DNA of 38,686 bases from a virus. Positions 28,094 to 36,122 of the stretch are shown here, in pieces. The stretch's first letter is position 1. Every line of letters starts with the position of its first letter. A program made the position numbers and the translations under genes. The stretch spans positions 1-38,686 of the IMG/VR virus record IMGVR_UViG_3300048837_001082. One strand, written 5' to 3'. Below the pieces are notes generated by a model that ran no database searches, was not told the origin of the DNA, and was given only the letters and a program-made list of their open reading frames with translations.

Positions 28094-29020
28094 ATGTCCG
28101 TGTCCGCAGTCTGGGTAAAACACTCGCTTGTCCTCCAGCCCGTGGCCCTTGCGAGTCCCGTGGTGCTCGGTGCTCTGACGCGTCTGTCGATGCCGACCGG
28201 AACCACGCTAGAAACCGATCAAACTGATCCGACACTGTTTCCAGACTTCATCTCGATCGGGAAGCGAAAGCCCACGATGGCGTGGGGCACGACGGCGATC
28301 GCTCGCTACTTAACGAATCTCGGGCTCGGAGCGACGTGCATCAATTCGGACGTCTCGCATCCGGGTTTGGCAGCCTACTTTCAGAAGCGATTGTGTAACG
28401 GCCCCGCGTCTGGCAGTGTCCACGAGTCGTTCACCTACGGTTCGGGACTGGTCGTGCCGGCGCAGTTGAGCGTCTCGCATCGATCACCGGCGCAGCTGAG
28501 CTACTCGTTTATGTCGCAATACCGATCGACAGCTGCTGCTGTGATTAGAACGAGTGGCGTGGCTCTTCCATCATTACCTGTCGCTGCTGCGGAGAAGTAC
28601 GACCTCTATGAGTTCGCTGTCGGTGGTTCAGCGTTTGGCCAGAGGACGAGCGTGTCAATCGATTTCAACCCGCGATTGTACGAGCTCGGGGCTGATGGAG
28701 AGATCGAGGATTCGTTCATCGCTCTCGAGTCGTTTTATCCTCGCATTACGGCGAGAGGGTTCTCGTTGCCGTCTTTCGGATCGTTCGATCTGGACGGTCA
28801 GGTCTGTGCTCATGGAGACTCGCACGTGATTTTGCGTAAGCGTGGAGTGGCCCTCACCACTGCCGAGCACGTCAAGATCACGTTCCAGGGGTTGGCTACG
28901 GTGGACATGATCCACGAGGCGGACAAGCACTCGCCGTCGGAAGACACGATCATGGTCGATTGCGGCCAGGATGCATCGAACGGAGCGTTTGTGTTCGACG
29001 AGACTTACGCGATTGAATAG
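28094..29020 (+). CDS. Putative major tail (tube) protein
   Basis: 308 aa, TAGGAG upstream of ATG 28094. Beta-rich with alternating polar/hydrophobic stretches, no membrane segment. It lies between completion proteins and the frameshifted chaperone, exactly where the tube protein is expected. It is longer than lambda gpV (246), possibly with an extra surface domain. Confidence 0.65.
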   Translation: MSVSAVWVKHSLVLQPVALASPVVLGALTRLSMPTGTTLETDQTDPTLFPDFISIGKRKPTMAWGTTAIARYLTNLGLGATCINSDVSHPGLAAYFQKRLCNGPASGSVHESFTYGSGLVVPAQLSVSHRSPAQLSYSFMSQYRSTAAAVIRTSGVALPSLPVAAAEKYDLYEFAVGGSAFGQRTSVSIDFNPRLYELGADGEIEDSFIALESFYPRITARGFSLPSFGSFDLDGQVCAHGDSHVILRKRGVALTTAEHVKITFQGLATVDMIHEADKHSPSEDTIMVDCGQDASNGAFVFDETYAIE

Positions 29021-29031
29021 GAGGTGCCCAA

Positions 29032-29277
29032 GTGGCAAAGGACGACGAGAAAAAAGAACCGAAGCCGGAACCCCGCACGTTCCGGTTTGCGTGTAACGTG
29101 GTGGGCGTGCCGGCAGTGCTGGCAAACCAGTATCAGCAGCTGATCGGGACCGACACCGCAAACGCGATCGTGGCACTGCTTGATCAGCCCGACCGCTATC
29201 TGCGGATTCGCGAAACGTTGTTCGCGGCGATCGATGAGGCGACTAAGGCCGCAGTGGAACCGGACGGACAGGAGTAG
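29032..29277 (+). CDS. Small tail protein (81 aa)
   Basis: GTG start at 29032 with AGGAGG upstream. A charged N-terminus (AKDDEKKEPKPEPRTF) precedes a helical part (LANQYQQLIGTDTANAIVALL). Sits between tube and chaperone genes; likely a small assembly factor. Function not recognised. Confidence 0.65.
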   Translation: MAKDDEKKEPKPEPRTFRFACNVVGVPAVLANQYQQLIGTDTANAIVALLDQPDRYLRIRETLFAAIDEATKAAVEPDGQE

Positions 29278-29285
29278 CGACGACT

Positions 29286-29996
29286 GTGTTTGTGTACTAC
29301 GTGCCAGGAATGACGGGGCGGATCAACGAAATCGACGCGTGGAAGTCGCGGGTCGATGGATCAAAGAAGGGCGATCTCGCCTCCGGTCCCGATGGCGGGA
29401 AGGGGACGATCATTGGCGACAAGTCGCTGCCGTCGTCGGACTTTGGCTATTTCCCGGATCGCCAGACATGGCGACAGGAGGGGCAGTTGTGGGTCGGTAT
29501 GTTTACCGATCGGGTGCCAGATCCGAGCCTGCTTCAGCGACAGACGATGCTCGAGGGCCACGCGGTGACGCTGGTGGACGGCCAGCAGTGGACGGTTCCG
29601 CTGGTGTATGCGTCTCCGAGTTATGCCGAGTGGGAGATCAATCTGCCGCGATTGTTCGACGTGGACGACAAGGGCCAGTGGTGTTACGGCGAAGTGCGAC
29701 CGGAGTTTGCCAAGTTATTCGACGGTGCGACACGTTTTTACAACGCATGGATGCAACACGTTATCTCGCAAGCGGAGCTTCTGCAGGGCAACGACGGTGC
29801 TGCCGAAGTCGAGTTCAATCTGAGTTTGCTCGATGAGCTCGAGATCGTGTCTCTCGCGATGGGGACGAACTATCGTGTTTCGAGTGTTGAACTTGCCATG
29901 CTGCGTTTGCTCGATAAGCACTGCGTGACGAGCATCTTGCTGGCAATGATCGATTGGCCCAAGGTGGAGGACCGGATGAATAAAAAAAAACGGTAG
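29286..29996 (+). CDS. Tail assembly chaperone (lambda G-like), zero-frame product
   Basis: 236 aa, GTG start at 29286. Soluble alpha/beta protein; the second half is helical (LLDELEIVSLAMGTNYRVSS). It ends in MNKKKR immediately after a run of nine A's (29982-29990). A -1 slip there adds 32 residues. Encoded right before the tape-measure gene, as is the G/GT chaperone of many long-tailed phages, which coats the tape measure during tail assembly. The N-terminal sequence is not similar to lambda G by eye. Confidence 0.7.
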   Translation: MFVYYVPGMTGRINEIDAWKSRVDGSKKGDLASGPDGGKGTIIGDKSLPSSDFGYFPDRQTWRQEGQLWVGMFTDRVPDPSLLQRQTMLEGHAVTLVDGQQWTVPLVYASPSYAEWEINLPRLFDVDDKGQWCYGEVRPEFAKLFDGATRFYNAWMQHVISQAELLQGNDGAAEVEFNLSLLDELEIVSLAMGTNYRVSSVELAMLRLLDKHCVTSILLAMIDWPKVEDRMNKKKR

Positions 29997-30088
29997 CCCT
30001 CGCACGCTATGAGGCGTGGGCTCGCGGGCGGCTACCGAACTACCGCCCGACCATTGGCGATCTCCACCTGCTGAGCTTGGAACGATAA
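29984..30088 (+). other. -1 ribosomal frameshift site and extension frame
   Basis: Slippery heptamer A-AAA-AAA at 29984-29990 read as two Lys codons in the zero frame. After a -1 slip the frame continues TVALARYEAWARGRLPNYRP and 12 more residues to TAA at 30086-30088, only 2 nt before the tape-measure ATG. The -1 frame has a stop at 29981, so it is reachable only by slipping in this A-run. This would give a GT-like fusion. Confidence 0.75.
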
Positions 30089-30090
30089 CG

Positions 30091-31791
30091 ATGCCTGTCC
30101 ACACGAAGTACACCGCCGACAACTCCCAGCAGCTGGCCGCAGAGGCACGGCTCGCTGATAGTGCGTCGAAGCTGAGCCAAAAGTACAAGGACACGGCGAA
30201 GTCAGCAAACGAAATGGAGCGGGCCGCTAAGAAGGCGTTTACGGAGTCGTTGACGCCACTCCAACGTTATCAGCAGCAGATGGCGTCGCTCGATGCCCTG
30301 CTCAAGAAAGGCCGGATCACGCAAGAGCAGTACGCGGCGGCGGTGACCAAGGTTTCCAATAAGCTCGAAGAGCAGCAACGGCGATCCACCTTGGCGAGTC
30401 GTGTGATGAACAGCAACACCGCACGCCAGATCGCACAATGGGGCAGCATCGCTACCGCCATTGGACTTGCGAATAAAGAACTGATGGACCACGCCATGCT
30501 GCAAGAGAAAGCCGTGGCGTTGACCAATTCTGTTGCGGCGGCACAAGAGGGGTTGCTGGCGAATTTCGGTCTCAAGGTAAGTAGTGAACGACGCGAGTCC
30601 GCCCTGAAAGACGTCTCGCAGATGTCGCGAGACATGGGGTTCAACGAAGCGCAGTTCACCACGCAGTTCGGCAAGACGTTTTCGGCGACGTCTGGCTCGT
30701 TCGAAGATCGCTATAAGCTCGTGCGGGAAGTGCTGGAAGCGGCTGCGCCACTGCATCGCGGCAACCAGGAAGCGCTGGGTGATTTCTCGGGTACGGTGAT
30801 CGACACCATGAAGTCGATGCCGGGTGCGTCCGCCAAGGAAGCCGTAGCGTTTCTGCTCAGTTTGCAGGAGCAAGCACGCATTACGAGCACCGACAAGCTC
30901 AAGGAGTTCGTCCCAGCGCTCGCGGCCGTGGACGTGACTAGCGGCGGTGCGGGCGTCGATAAGCTGGCCAACGCGAAAGCGGCTGGTGCGTTGTTCGCGG
31001 CGGCTGGTGGTCGATTGGGTGATCCCGAGGGTGCCGAGACCAAGACACTACTCGCTAATTTGGCGGCGGTGCTACGAGAGATGGTGCCGGACGACGACGG
31101 AAAGCCCGATAGCTTCGAGGAGCGGATCCGCAAGGTGGTTGCCAGTAAGGCACTGCAAGAGCAGGTTATCCCGGAGCTTCGTGGTCGCGGCGCAACAAAA
31201 CCTGTCGTGGAGGAGCTGCTGCGTGGTGGGCGTGTGTTCGCGGACTGGGAGGCATCGCTAGATAACTTTTCGACATCGGTCAACGATACCAATCGACTGA
31301 TCGAGGACGCGCGCGGAATCACGCCAGAGCTAGAGCAATCCACCAAATCAAAAGAGGTTGGCTCCACGCTGGCCCAGCGTCTCAAGGAGCGGTGGGGAGA
31401 GGCTGGAACGGTCAGTCAATTGCTGTTCTCTGGTGGTGTCGATTCTCAAGGTGGAGCATTTCCAGGCTTGTTTGAGATGCAGGGGCGCGGGTTGTTTGGC
31501 TCCCAGAAGTGGCTAGAGCAAACGTGGTTTAATGAGCGCGTGGCCATGGGTGCCGATCCAATCGAGCAAGGCATCAAAGCACTCGAATCGATGAAGGCTC
31601 ATCAAATCCCGATCGGTGTGCATCCATTTAGACGCGACGAGTATCTCGAGCAGAACCCGGTCGCGAGAGCAAACATTGATCGCGCCGACGAAATGATCGA
31701 GGAACTCAAGGGGCTGCGCAAAGACGCGCGGGACAATCAAAAGAACCAACGTATGCAGCGGAAATCCAAAGCAGTCACACCGCAACCGTAG
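30091..31791 (+). CDS. Tail tape-measure protein
   Basis: 566 aa. Long helical protein: charged coiled-coil N-terminus (KLSQKYKDTAKSANEMERAA), a more hydrophobic Ala-rich part (LAAVDVTSGGAGVDKLANAK, ALFAAAGGR), charged C-terminus. It follows the frameshifted chaperone. At about 1.5 A per residue, the known rule of thumb, it predicts a tail near 85 nm, a short siphovirus tail. Confidence 0.8.
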   Translation: MPVHTKYTADNSQQLAAEARLADSASKLSQKYKDTAKSANEMERAAKKAFTESLTPLQRYQQQMASLDALLKKGRITQEQYAAAVTKVSNKLEEQQRRSTLASRVMNSNTARQIAQWGSIATAIGLANKELMDHAMLQEKAVALTNSVAAAQEGLLANFGLKVSSERRESALKDVSQMSRDMGFNEAQFTTQFGKTFSATSGSFEDRYKLVREVLEAAAPLHRGNQEALGDFSGTVIDTMKSMPGASAKEAVAFLLSLQEQARITSTDKLKEFVPALAAVDVTSGGAGVDKLANAKAAGALFAAAGGRLGDPEGAETKTLLANLAAVLREMVPDDDGKPDSFEERIRKVVASKALQEQVIPELRGRGATKPVVEELLRGGRVFADWEASLDNFSTSVNDTNRLIEDARGITPELEQSTKSKEVGSTLAQRLKERWGEAGTVSQLLFSGGVDSQGGAFPGLFEMQGRGLFGSQKWLEQTWFNERVAMGADPIEQGIKALESMKAHQIPIGVHPFRRDEYLEQNPVARANIDRADEMIEELKGLRKDARDNQKNQRMQRKSKAVTPQP

Positions 31792-31797
31792 GATACC

Positions 31798-32196
31798 ATG
31801 GCAAACCGCATCGGCAGCGAATACTTCAAGGTGCTGCGGGGTGATCCAACCCCGAAGCAAGAGCACATTGACCCGATCGTGCGGGATGGTGTCGATCTCG
31901 CTGCGTTTCGGCTGCTGGGACTCCGTGGGCCGCAGTTCACGCTAGAGTCGATGGTCGATCTCGCAAACGAAGCCGCCGCCGCATCGAAGCTCGGGGCATA
32001 CGCCACGATGAAAGCGTCGGGCAAGCTCGCTTTGGAAGTGGATGGGATCAATTACGGCTCCGCATCGTGCGTGGTGCTACACGTGGTACCGATACCACCC
32101 ATTAAGACGGTGGCGTGCATTAAGGGCGGGATCAATGTCGCGGACGGTTTACCCGGTGTGATTCTCAGGGCTCAGTGGACTTTACAGTTGGTGTAA
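31798..32196 (+). CDS. Small tail-tip protein (132 aa)
   Basis: Starts 7 nt after the tape-measure stop. Mixed alpha/beta; contains DLANEAAAASKLGAYATMKASG and ends IKGGINVADGLPGVILRAQW. Not recognised. The order suggests a distal tail or baseplate component. Confidence 0.6.
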   Translation: MANRIGSEYFKVLRGDPTPKQEHIDPIVRDGVDLAAFRLLGLRGPQFTLESMVDLANEAAAASKLGAYATMKASGKLALEVDGINYGSASCVVLHVVPIPPIKTVACIKGGINVADGLPGVILRAQWTLQLV

Positions 32197-32197
32197 T

Positions 32198-34414
32198 ATG
32201 CCGTTTGGCGTGGGACTATTAGCGGGACCGAATGTCGGCCTTGCCGGGGCACCGGATCAAGGTCTCGGCATCAAGTTCGCCACCACGCCCGGCAACGCGG
32301 AGATCCGCAACGAGCATCCCGTCGCGACCGTATCCACGCGCGCGAGCTGGGCGGACGAGTGGACCGAACAGCCTGATCTCTATGTGCGAACGTGCCGGTT
32401 CACCGATGGCTCGCAGATCGGACAGGCGACGCTGCTGTATGAGTACGGCCAGATTATGCGGCAGGCGGCTACCACGTTCTCGCAGGAGGATCCCAAGAAT
32501 CTCAACGGCCATTGGGTCAAGATCGAGTTCACACCGCAGACGGGCGACGATGTGATCTGGCTAGGCGTGGTCACGCAAGATCAACGCAAGCGATTTGGAT
32601 CACCCGAGGGCAAGCACGCCGGAGATCAGGTGCTATCGTGCTCGTCCGTGGAGTGGCTGCTCAGTAAGTATCAAGTGACGACCTCACGTGTGGGAGAAGA
32701 CGACGAGGCCTATCTAATCAACCGCGGACTCACGTTCAATGAGCCGTTCGCCAGCAAGAACGGTTTCGGCAATCGATCCGAAGTGGCCAAGGATTTTCTG
32801 GACGCGGACGATCAGGGCTACTATACGTTTGCCAACACGCCGATGGGCCAGAAGTGGGACGCGGCGCAGATCGTAATCTATCTGCTGCGAGAGTACGAGA
32901 TGTTTGACGAGGACGGTCCCACGATCAAGGCACCGCCCAAGCTGCAAAACACGTTGCAATGGTACATTCCGAAGAACGTAGAGACGCACGGCCGCACGCT
33001 CTACGAGATCCTGCGTCAAATGATTTCCGAGCGGTTCGGGCTCGCATGGAGTCTCGTATATGACGGGACGAATATCGAGTTCAAGGCGTGGTCGTACAAT
33101 TCGGCCAACATCACGTTGCCCTCCGGTGTGGCGTTCCCCAAGAATGCCCACCCGCTCGACATTGACTTCGACGATGCGATCGACGTGGAGGATGCGCTGG
33201 AAATTCGGGACATCGCGAATCAATACACGCAGGTCAAAGTGCAAGGCGCGCGACGTGGTTCGGTCGTCACGCTCTCGCTCGAGGACGGCTCGCTAGAGAA
33301 GGGCTGGACTGACGAGGAGCAAACGGAGTACTTCGAGGCGGCTGCGGGCACACCGGGGTTCGAGCTGATCCCGTTCGACGACCAGATCACAGCACACGAT
33401 CGATTCCGCGCAGGACATCGCATGCGACACGTGTGGACGTCTTTTCAGATTCCAGACGACTGGGACGGGATGCTGTCGAACATCCCTGGCAATGGTGGCT
33501 CTACTGAAGTCCCCGCGTTTCCGTCGCTTGACGCGAGCGGCGATCCAACCACGTCACCTGAGAACATCGTCAACCATCTGCTGCGTATTGATCCAGACCT
33601 GGCACTCCGGCAGTTCTACGATTACTCGGGGGTGCCGTCTGCTGCGGAGCTTGAGCCTGGACGCACATCGTCGCCGGGTTATCTGCGGACGTTTGCGATG
33701 TGGCGGATGGACACCACGAACGACAAATGGGCCGACGTGTCACGGCTCAGCGATTTCGGGAAAGCAAATGGCATCGACATCCTCGGCCGGAAGCGATCAG
33801 GGCTGAACTTTGACGCGTCGCTCGATCTGTGGTCACACGCTCCTGGCCTCTCGATCGTGCCCAACACGGCTGCGCACATCCAAGCGGGCGAGACGTGGAA
33901 CGATGACAACCCGTCGCCATCGTGGACGCAGGCGGAAGTGGACTATCAAGACTATGCGATCACGTGCTACATCCAGCAAGACTCTCGCGTGGAGGAGGTG
34001 TGGCCAGACTCGCCACTTGCGGCCATGGCGAACCAGCAATCGGTGCTGCTGATCGAATTAGGCGACGAGTTTCGCCTCGACTGGCTCTGTCAGGGCACGA
34101 TCATCGGCATGCAGAAAACCGGGGAGGCGATCCGATCGTTCGCCGGGTTCGTGCGTGACGATCGCCCGATCATGAAAGACATCGCCCGGATCCTCGGGTT
34201 GTGGCACTTGATTCCGCGCGTGTCGTTCCGCGTGGCGTTCAAGCAGATCACTGGGCTCTTCTCGGTGGGTATGCTGGTCCAGCAGGTGGGAAGCCGCGAC
34301 ACGCTAACCACGGTCAATTCACTGATTACCGCCGTCGATTACGACTTCGAGGCGGGCACCACGCAGATCACCACGTCATTCACCGAAACGCTCGACGCGT
34401 TGGAGCTTGTCTGA
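32198..34414 (+). CDS. Large tail-tip/baseplate protein
   Basis: 738 aa, starting 2 nt after the previous gene. Beta-rich: ATVSTRASWADEWTEQPDLY, WVKIEFTPQTGDDVIWLGVV, VKVQGARRGSVVTLSLEDG, and a C-terminal VDYDFEAGTTQITTSFTE. Position and size fit the tail hub or a distal-tail fusion that anchors the tape measure and fibres. Lambda tip genes K/L/I/J are not recognised. Its TGA overlaps the next ATG. Confidence 0.65.
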   Translation: MPFGVGLLAGPNVGLAGAPDQGLGIKFATTPGNAEIRNEHPVATVSTRASWADEWTEQPDLYVRTCRFTDGSQIGQATLLYEYGQIMRQAATTFSQEDPKNLNGHWVKIEFTPQTGDDVIWLGVVTQDQRKRFGSPEGKHAGDQVLSCSSVEWLLSKYQVTTSRVGEDDEAYLINRGLTFNEPFASKNGFGNRSEVAKDFLDADDQGYYTFANTPMGQKWDAAQIVIYLLREYEMFDEDGPTIKAPPKLQNTLQWYIPKNVETHGRTLYEILRQMISERFGLAWSLVYDGTNIEFKAWSYNSANITLPSGVAFPKNAHPLDIDFDDAIDVEDALEIRDIANQYTQVKVQGARRGSVVTLSLEDGSLEKGWTDEEQTEYFEAAAGTPGFELIPFDDQITAHDRFRAGHRMRHVWTSFQIPDDWDGMLSNIPGNGGSTEVPAFPSLDASGDPTTSPENIVNHLLRIDPDLALRQFYDYSGVPSAAELEPGRTSSPGYLRTFAMWRMDTTNDKWADVSRLSDFGKANGIDILGRKRSGLNFDASLDLWSHAPGLSIVPNTAAHIQAGETWNDDNPSPSWTQAEVDYQDYAITCYIQQDSRVEEVWPDSPLAAMANQQSVLLIELGDEFRLDWLCQGTIIGMQKTGEAIRSFAGFVRDDRPIMKDIARILGLWHLIPRVSFRVAFKQITGLFSVGMLVQQVGSRDTLTTVNSLITAVDYDFEAGTTQITTSFTETLDALELV

Positions 34415-35013
34415 TGGCAATCAATCCTGCTCACTCCGAACGGCTGCTGTCCCTCGAGCGAGAGGTGGCACAGCTGCGTGCCGTGGTGCAATCGCGCACG
34501 CCATCGACCACGGGAAATCGCCGTCCAATCGTGCGGTGGGGGCGGACGATCGATGTCGGCGGCGGTGTGCCCTACCCGACGGCTGCGGGCGTGTGGCCGT
34601 TCGTGTTTACGCAACACAATTTCGATGAGGACACGGGCGACCTCACGTCGGTCGTGCTGGGAGACGAAGACGATCCGCAACATGCGTTCTATAGCCCGTC
34701 GGATTATCCGGCCGACTCCGAGGTGCTGATCGCCGAGGTGGACGGGCAGTGGTGGGCCATTGCGCAAAACCTCGGCAAGCATAATTGCATCGTGACGGCC
34801 ACGATCACGGCGGCGGTGCGCGTGGGCATGGACGTCACGTATGGCGTGGGGAGCGTGACGCTGCTCGATGAGATGGGGCAATCGACGGGCGCGGTCCAGC
34901 AGGTCTACAACCCGTTCACCTCGAGCGTTGCGGTCGGCAAGATCGCGAAGACATCCCAGAACATACCGGGCGGTCGATACTTTCTCGACGCGGTGGATTG
35001 CGGGGGTGCGTGA
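34414..35013 (+). CDS. Tail-tip associated protein with N-terminal coiled coil (199 aa)
   Basis: ATG 34414 overlaps the previous stop. Residues about 8-30 are a short coiled coil (ERLLSLEREVAQLRAVV), then a beta-rich body (GGVPYPTAAGVWPFVFTQ, EVDGQWWAIAQNLGKHN). This looks like a trimerising minor tail protein. Overlaps the next gene by TGATG. Confidence 0.6.
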   Translation: MAINPAHSERLLSLEREVAQLRAVVQSRTPSTTGNRRPIVRWGRTIDVGGGVPYPTAAGVWPFVFTQHNFDEDTGDLTSVVLGDEDDPQHAFYSPSDYPADSEVLIAEVDGQWWAIAQNLGKHNCIVTATITAAVRVGMDVTYGVGSVTLLDEMGQSTGAVQQVYNPFTSSVAVGKIAKTSQNIPGGRYFLDAVDCGGA

Positions 35014-35879
35014 TGGGGTGGAGCGTGTTCGATGTCGGTTGCTGCTGCGGCGGTGTGGCGGATCCTTGCGGGGACGTTTACGGCGACACGCACTCCTACG
35101 ACTGGCAATTCTTCGAGGACTTTGATGCAGACCCGCCAGAGTTTACGGTGTACGAAGAAGTCAACCGGCTGGGACCGCTCTCCATGTTCGACTATGGCAT
35201 CGCGGCGAGCGATCTGTTTGTGGAGGCCACGTGGGACGGGACATCGATGGGAGGCACAAGTCGAAGGATCGGTGTGAACGTCTCGGCCAAGAAACCACTT
35301 GCGGCTTATTTCGCGATCACGCCCTACCCTCGCTGCCAGTGGATCACGCATGAGATCGAGTTCACGTTCGACACGCTGGGAGACGAGGTGCGAACGTTGT
35401 TCCTCGGGTCGGAATCGAACAAGGGCGGCGTCAACAGCCTGGACATGACCGCTCGCTATGTGACGCGCGATATCTTCGCGGACGACCAATCGCCCACCGT
35501 GCAGCTCCACTTCAACAGCGGCTACTGGTACTTGCCAGCACCGTTATTGAACGCTGGACGCTTTCGCTTGGAGATCCTGCTAGATGTGGCCAATCCCGCA
35601 CCGAACGGCAAGTACGATTACGTGGTGACGCTGCTCAACGCGGGCGGTGGCGTGGAGTGGCAAGAAGGCAACCTCATGCAACCGTGGCTGAACGGTGTGG
35701 TGTTCGGGAACCCGCTAAACACGTTGTTCCAGCTGGATGGGGCGCAAGTCCACGGGTGCCGCATGTTGGTCTACGCGGTGACGCAAATCGAGTTGCTTAC
35801 CGATGTGCAAGGTATCGCTCGCACGTACCGGAATGAACACGACGACTACTCGGTGAACTGGTCCAGCATGACAGCATGA
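35013..35879 (+). CDS. Minor tail protein with Cys-rich N-terminus (288 aa)
   Basis: ATG 35013. The first 30 residues contain a cluster of Cys (DVGCCCGGVADPCGD). The rest is beta-rich with jelly-roll-like segments (ITHEIEFTFDTLGDEVRTLFL, LHFNSGYWYLPAPLLNAGRF), suggesting a carbohydrate-binding or lectin-like tail component (inference). Confidence 0.6.
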   Translation: MGWSVFDVGCCCGGVADPCGDVYGDTHSYDWQFFEDFDADPPEFTVYEEVNRLGPLSMFDYGIAASDLFVEATWDGTSMGGTSRRIGVNVSAKKPLAAYFAITPYPRCQWITHEIEFTFDTLGDEVRTLFLGSESNKGGVNSLDMTARYVTRDIFADDQSPTVQLHFNSGYWYLPAPLLNAGRFRLEILLDVANPAPNGKYDYVVTLLNAGGGVEWQEGNLMQPWLNGVVFGNPLNTLFQLDGAQVHGCRMLVYAVTQIELLTDVQGIARTYRNEHDDYSVNWSSMTA

Positions 35880-36118
35880 CACCACTGGGAGAAGCACTAG
35901 AGAAGCGACTAACGATTTACGGGTTGAAATCCTGTCCAGAATGGAAAGCAACATTGCAAACGCTCACGTCGGATCACAACGAATTGGCACTGTTCAACAG
36001 TCTGCCAGGATACACGATCGAGATCAGCCGCGTGGTGCCGATCCGACTGCGGCGACGATGGTTCGCAAGGCAAGTGATAATCGCAGCTCGGCAGTGCCGA
36101 TCGCAAGAGAAGGAATGA
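35876..36118 (+). CDS. Small basic protein (80 aa)
   Basis: ATGA overlap with the previous gene. Helical N-terminus (EALEKRLTIYGLKSCPEWKATLQ), basic C-terminus (RLRRRWFARQVIIAARQCRS). No family recognised; between tip and fibre genes, so possibly a fibre assembly factor. Confidence 0.55.
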   Translation: MTPLGEALEKRLTIYGLKSCPEWKATLQTLTSDHNELALFNSLPGYTIEISRVVPIRLRRRWFARQVIIAARQCRSQEKE

Positions 36119-36122
36119 ACAA

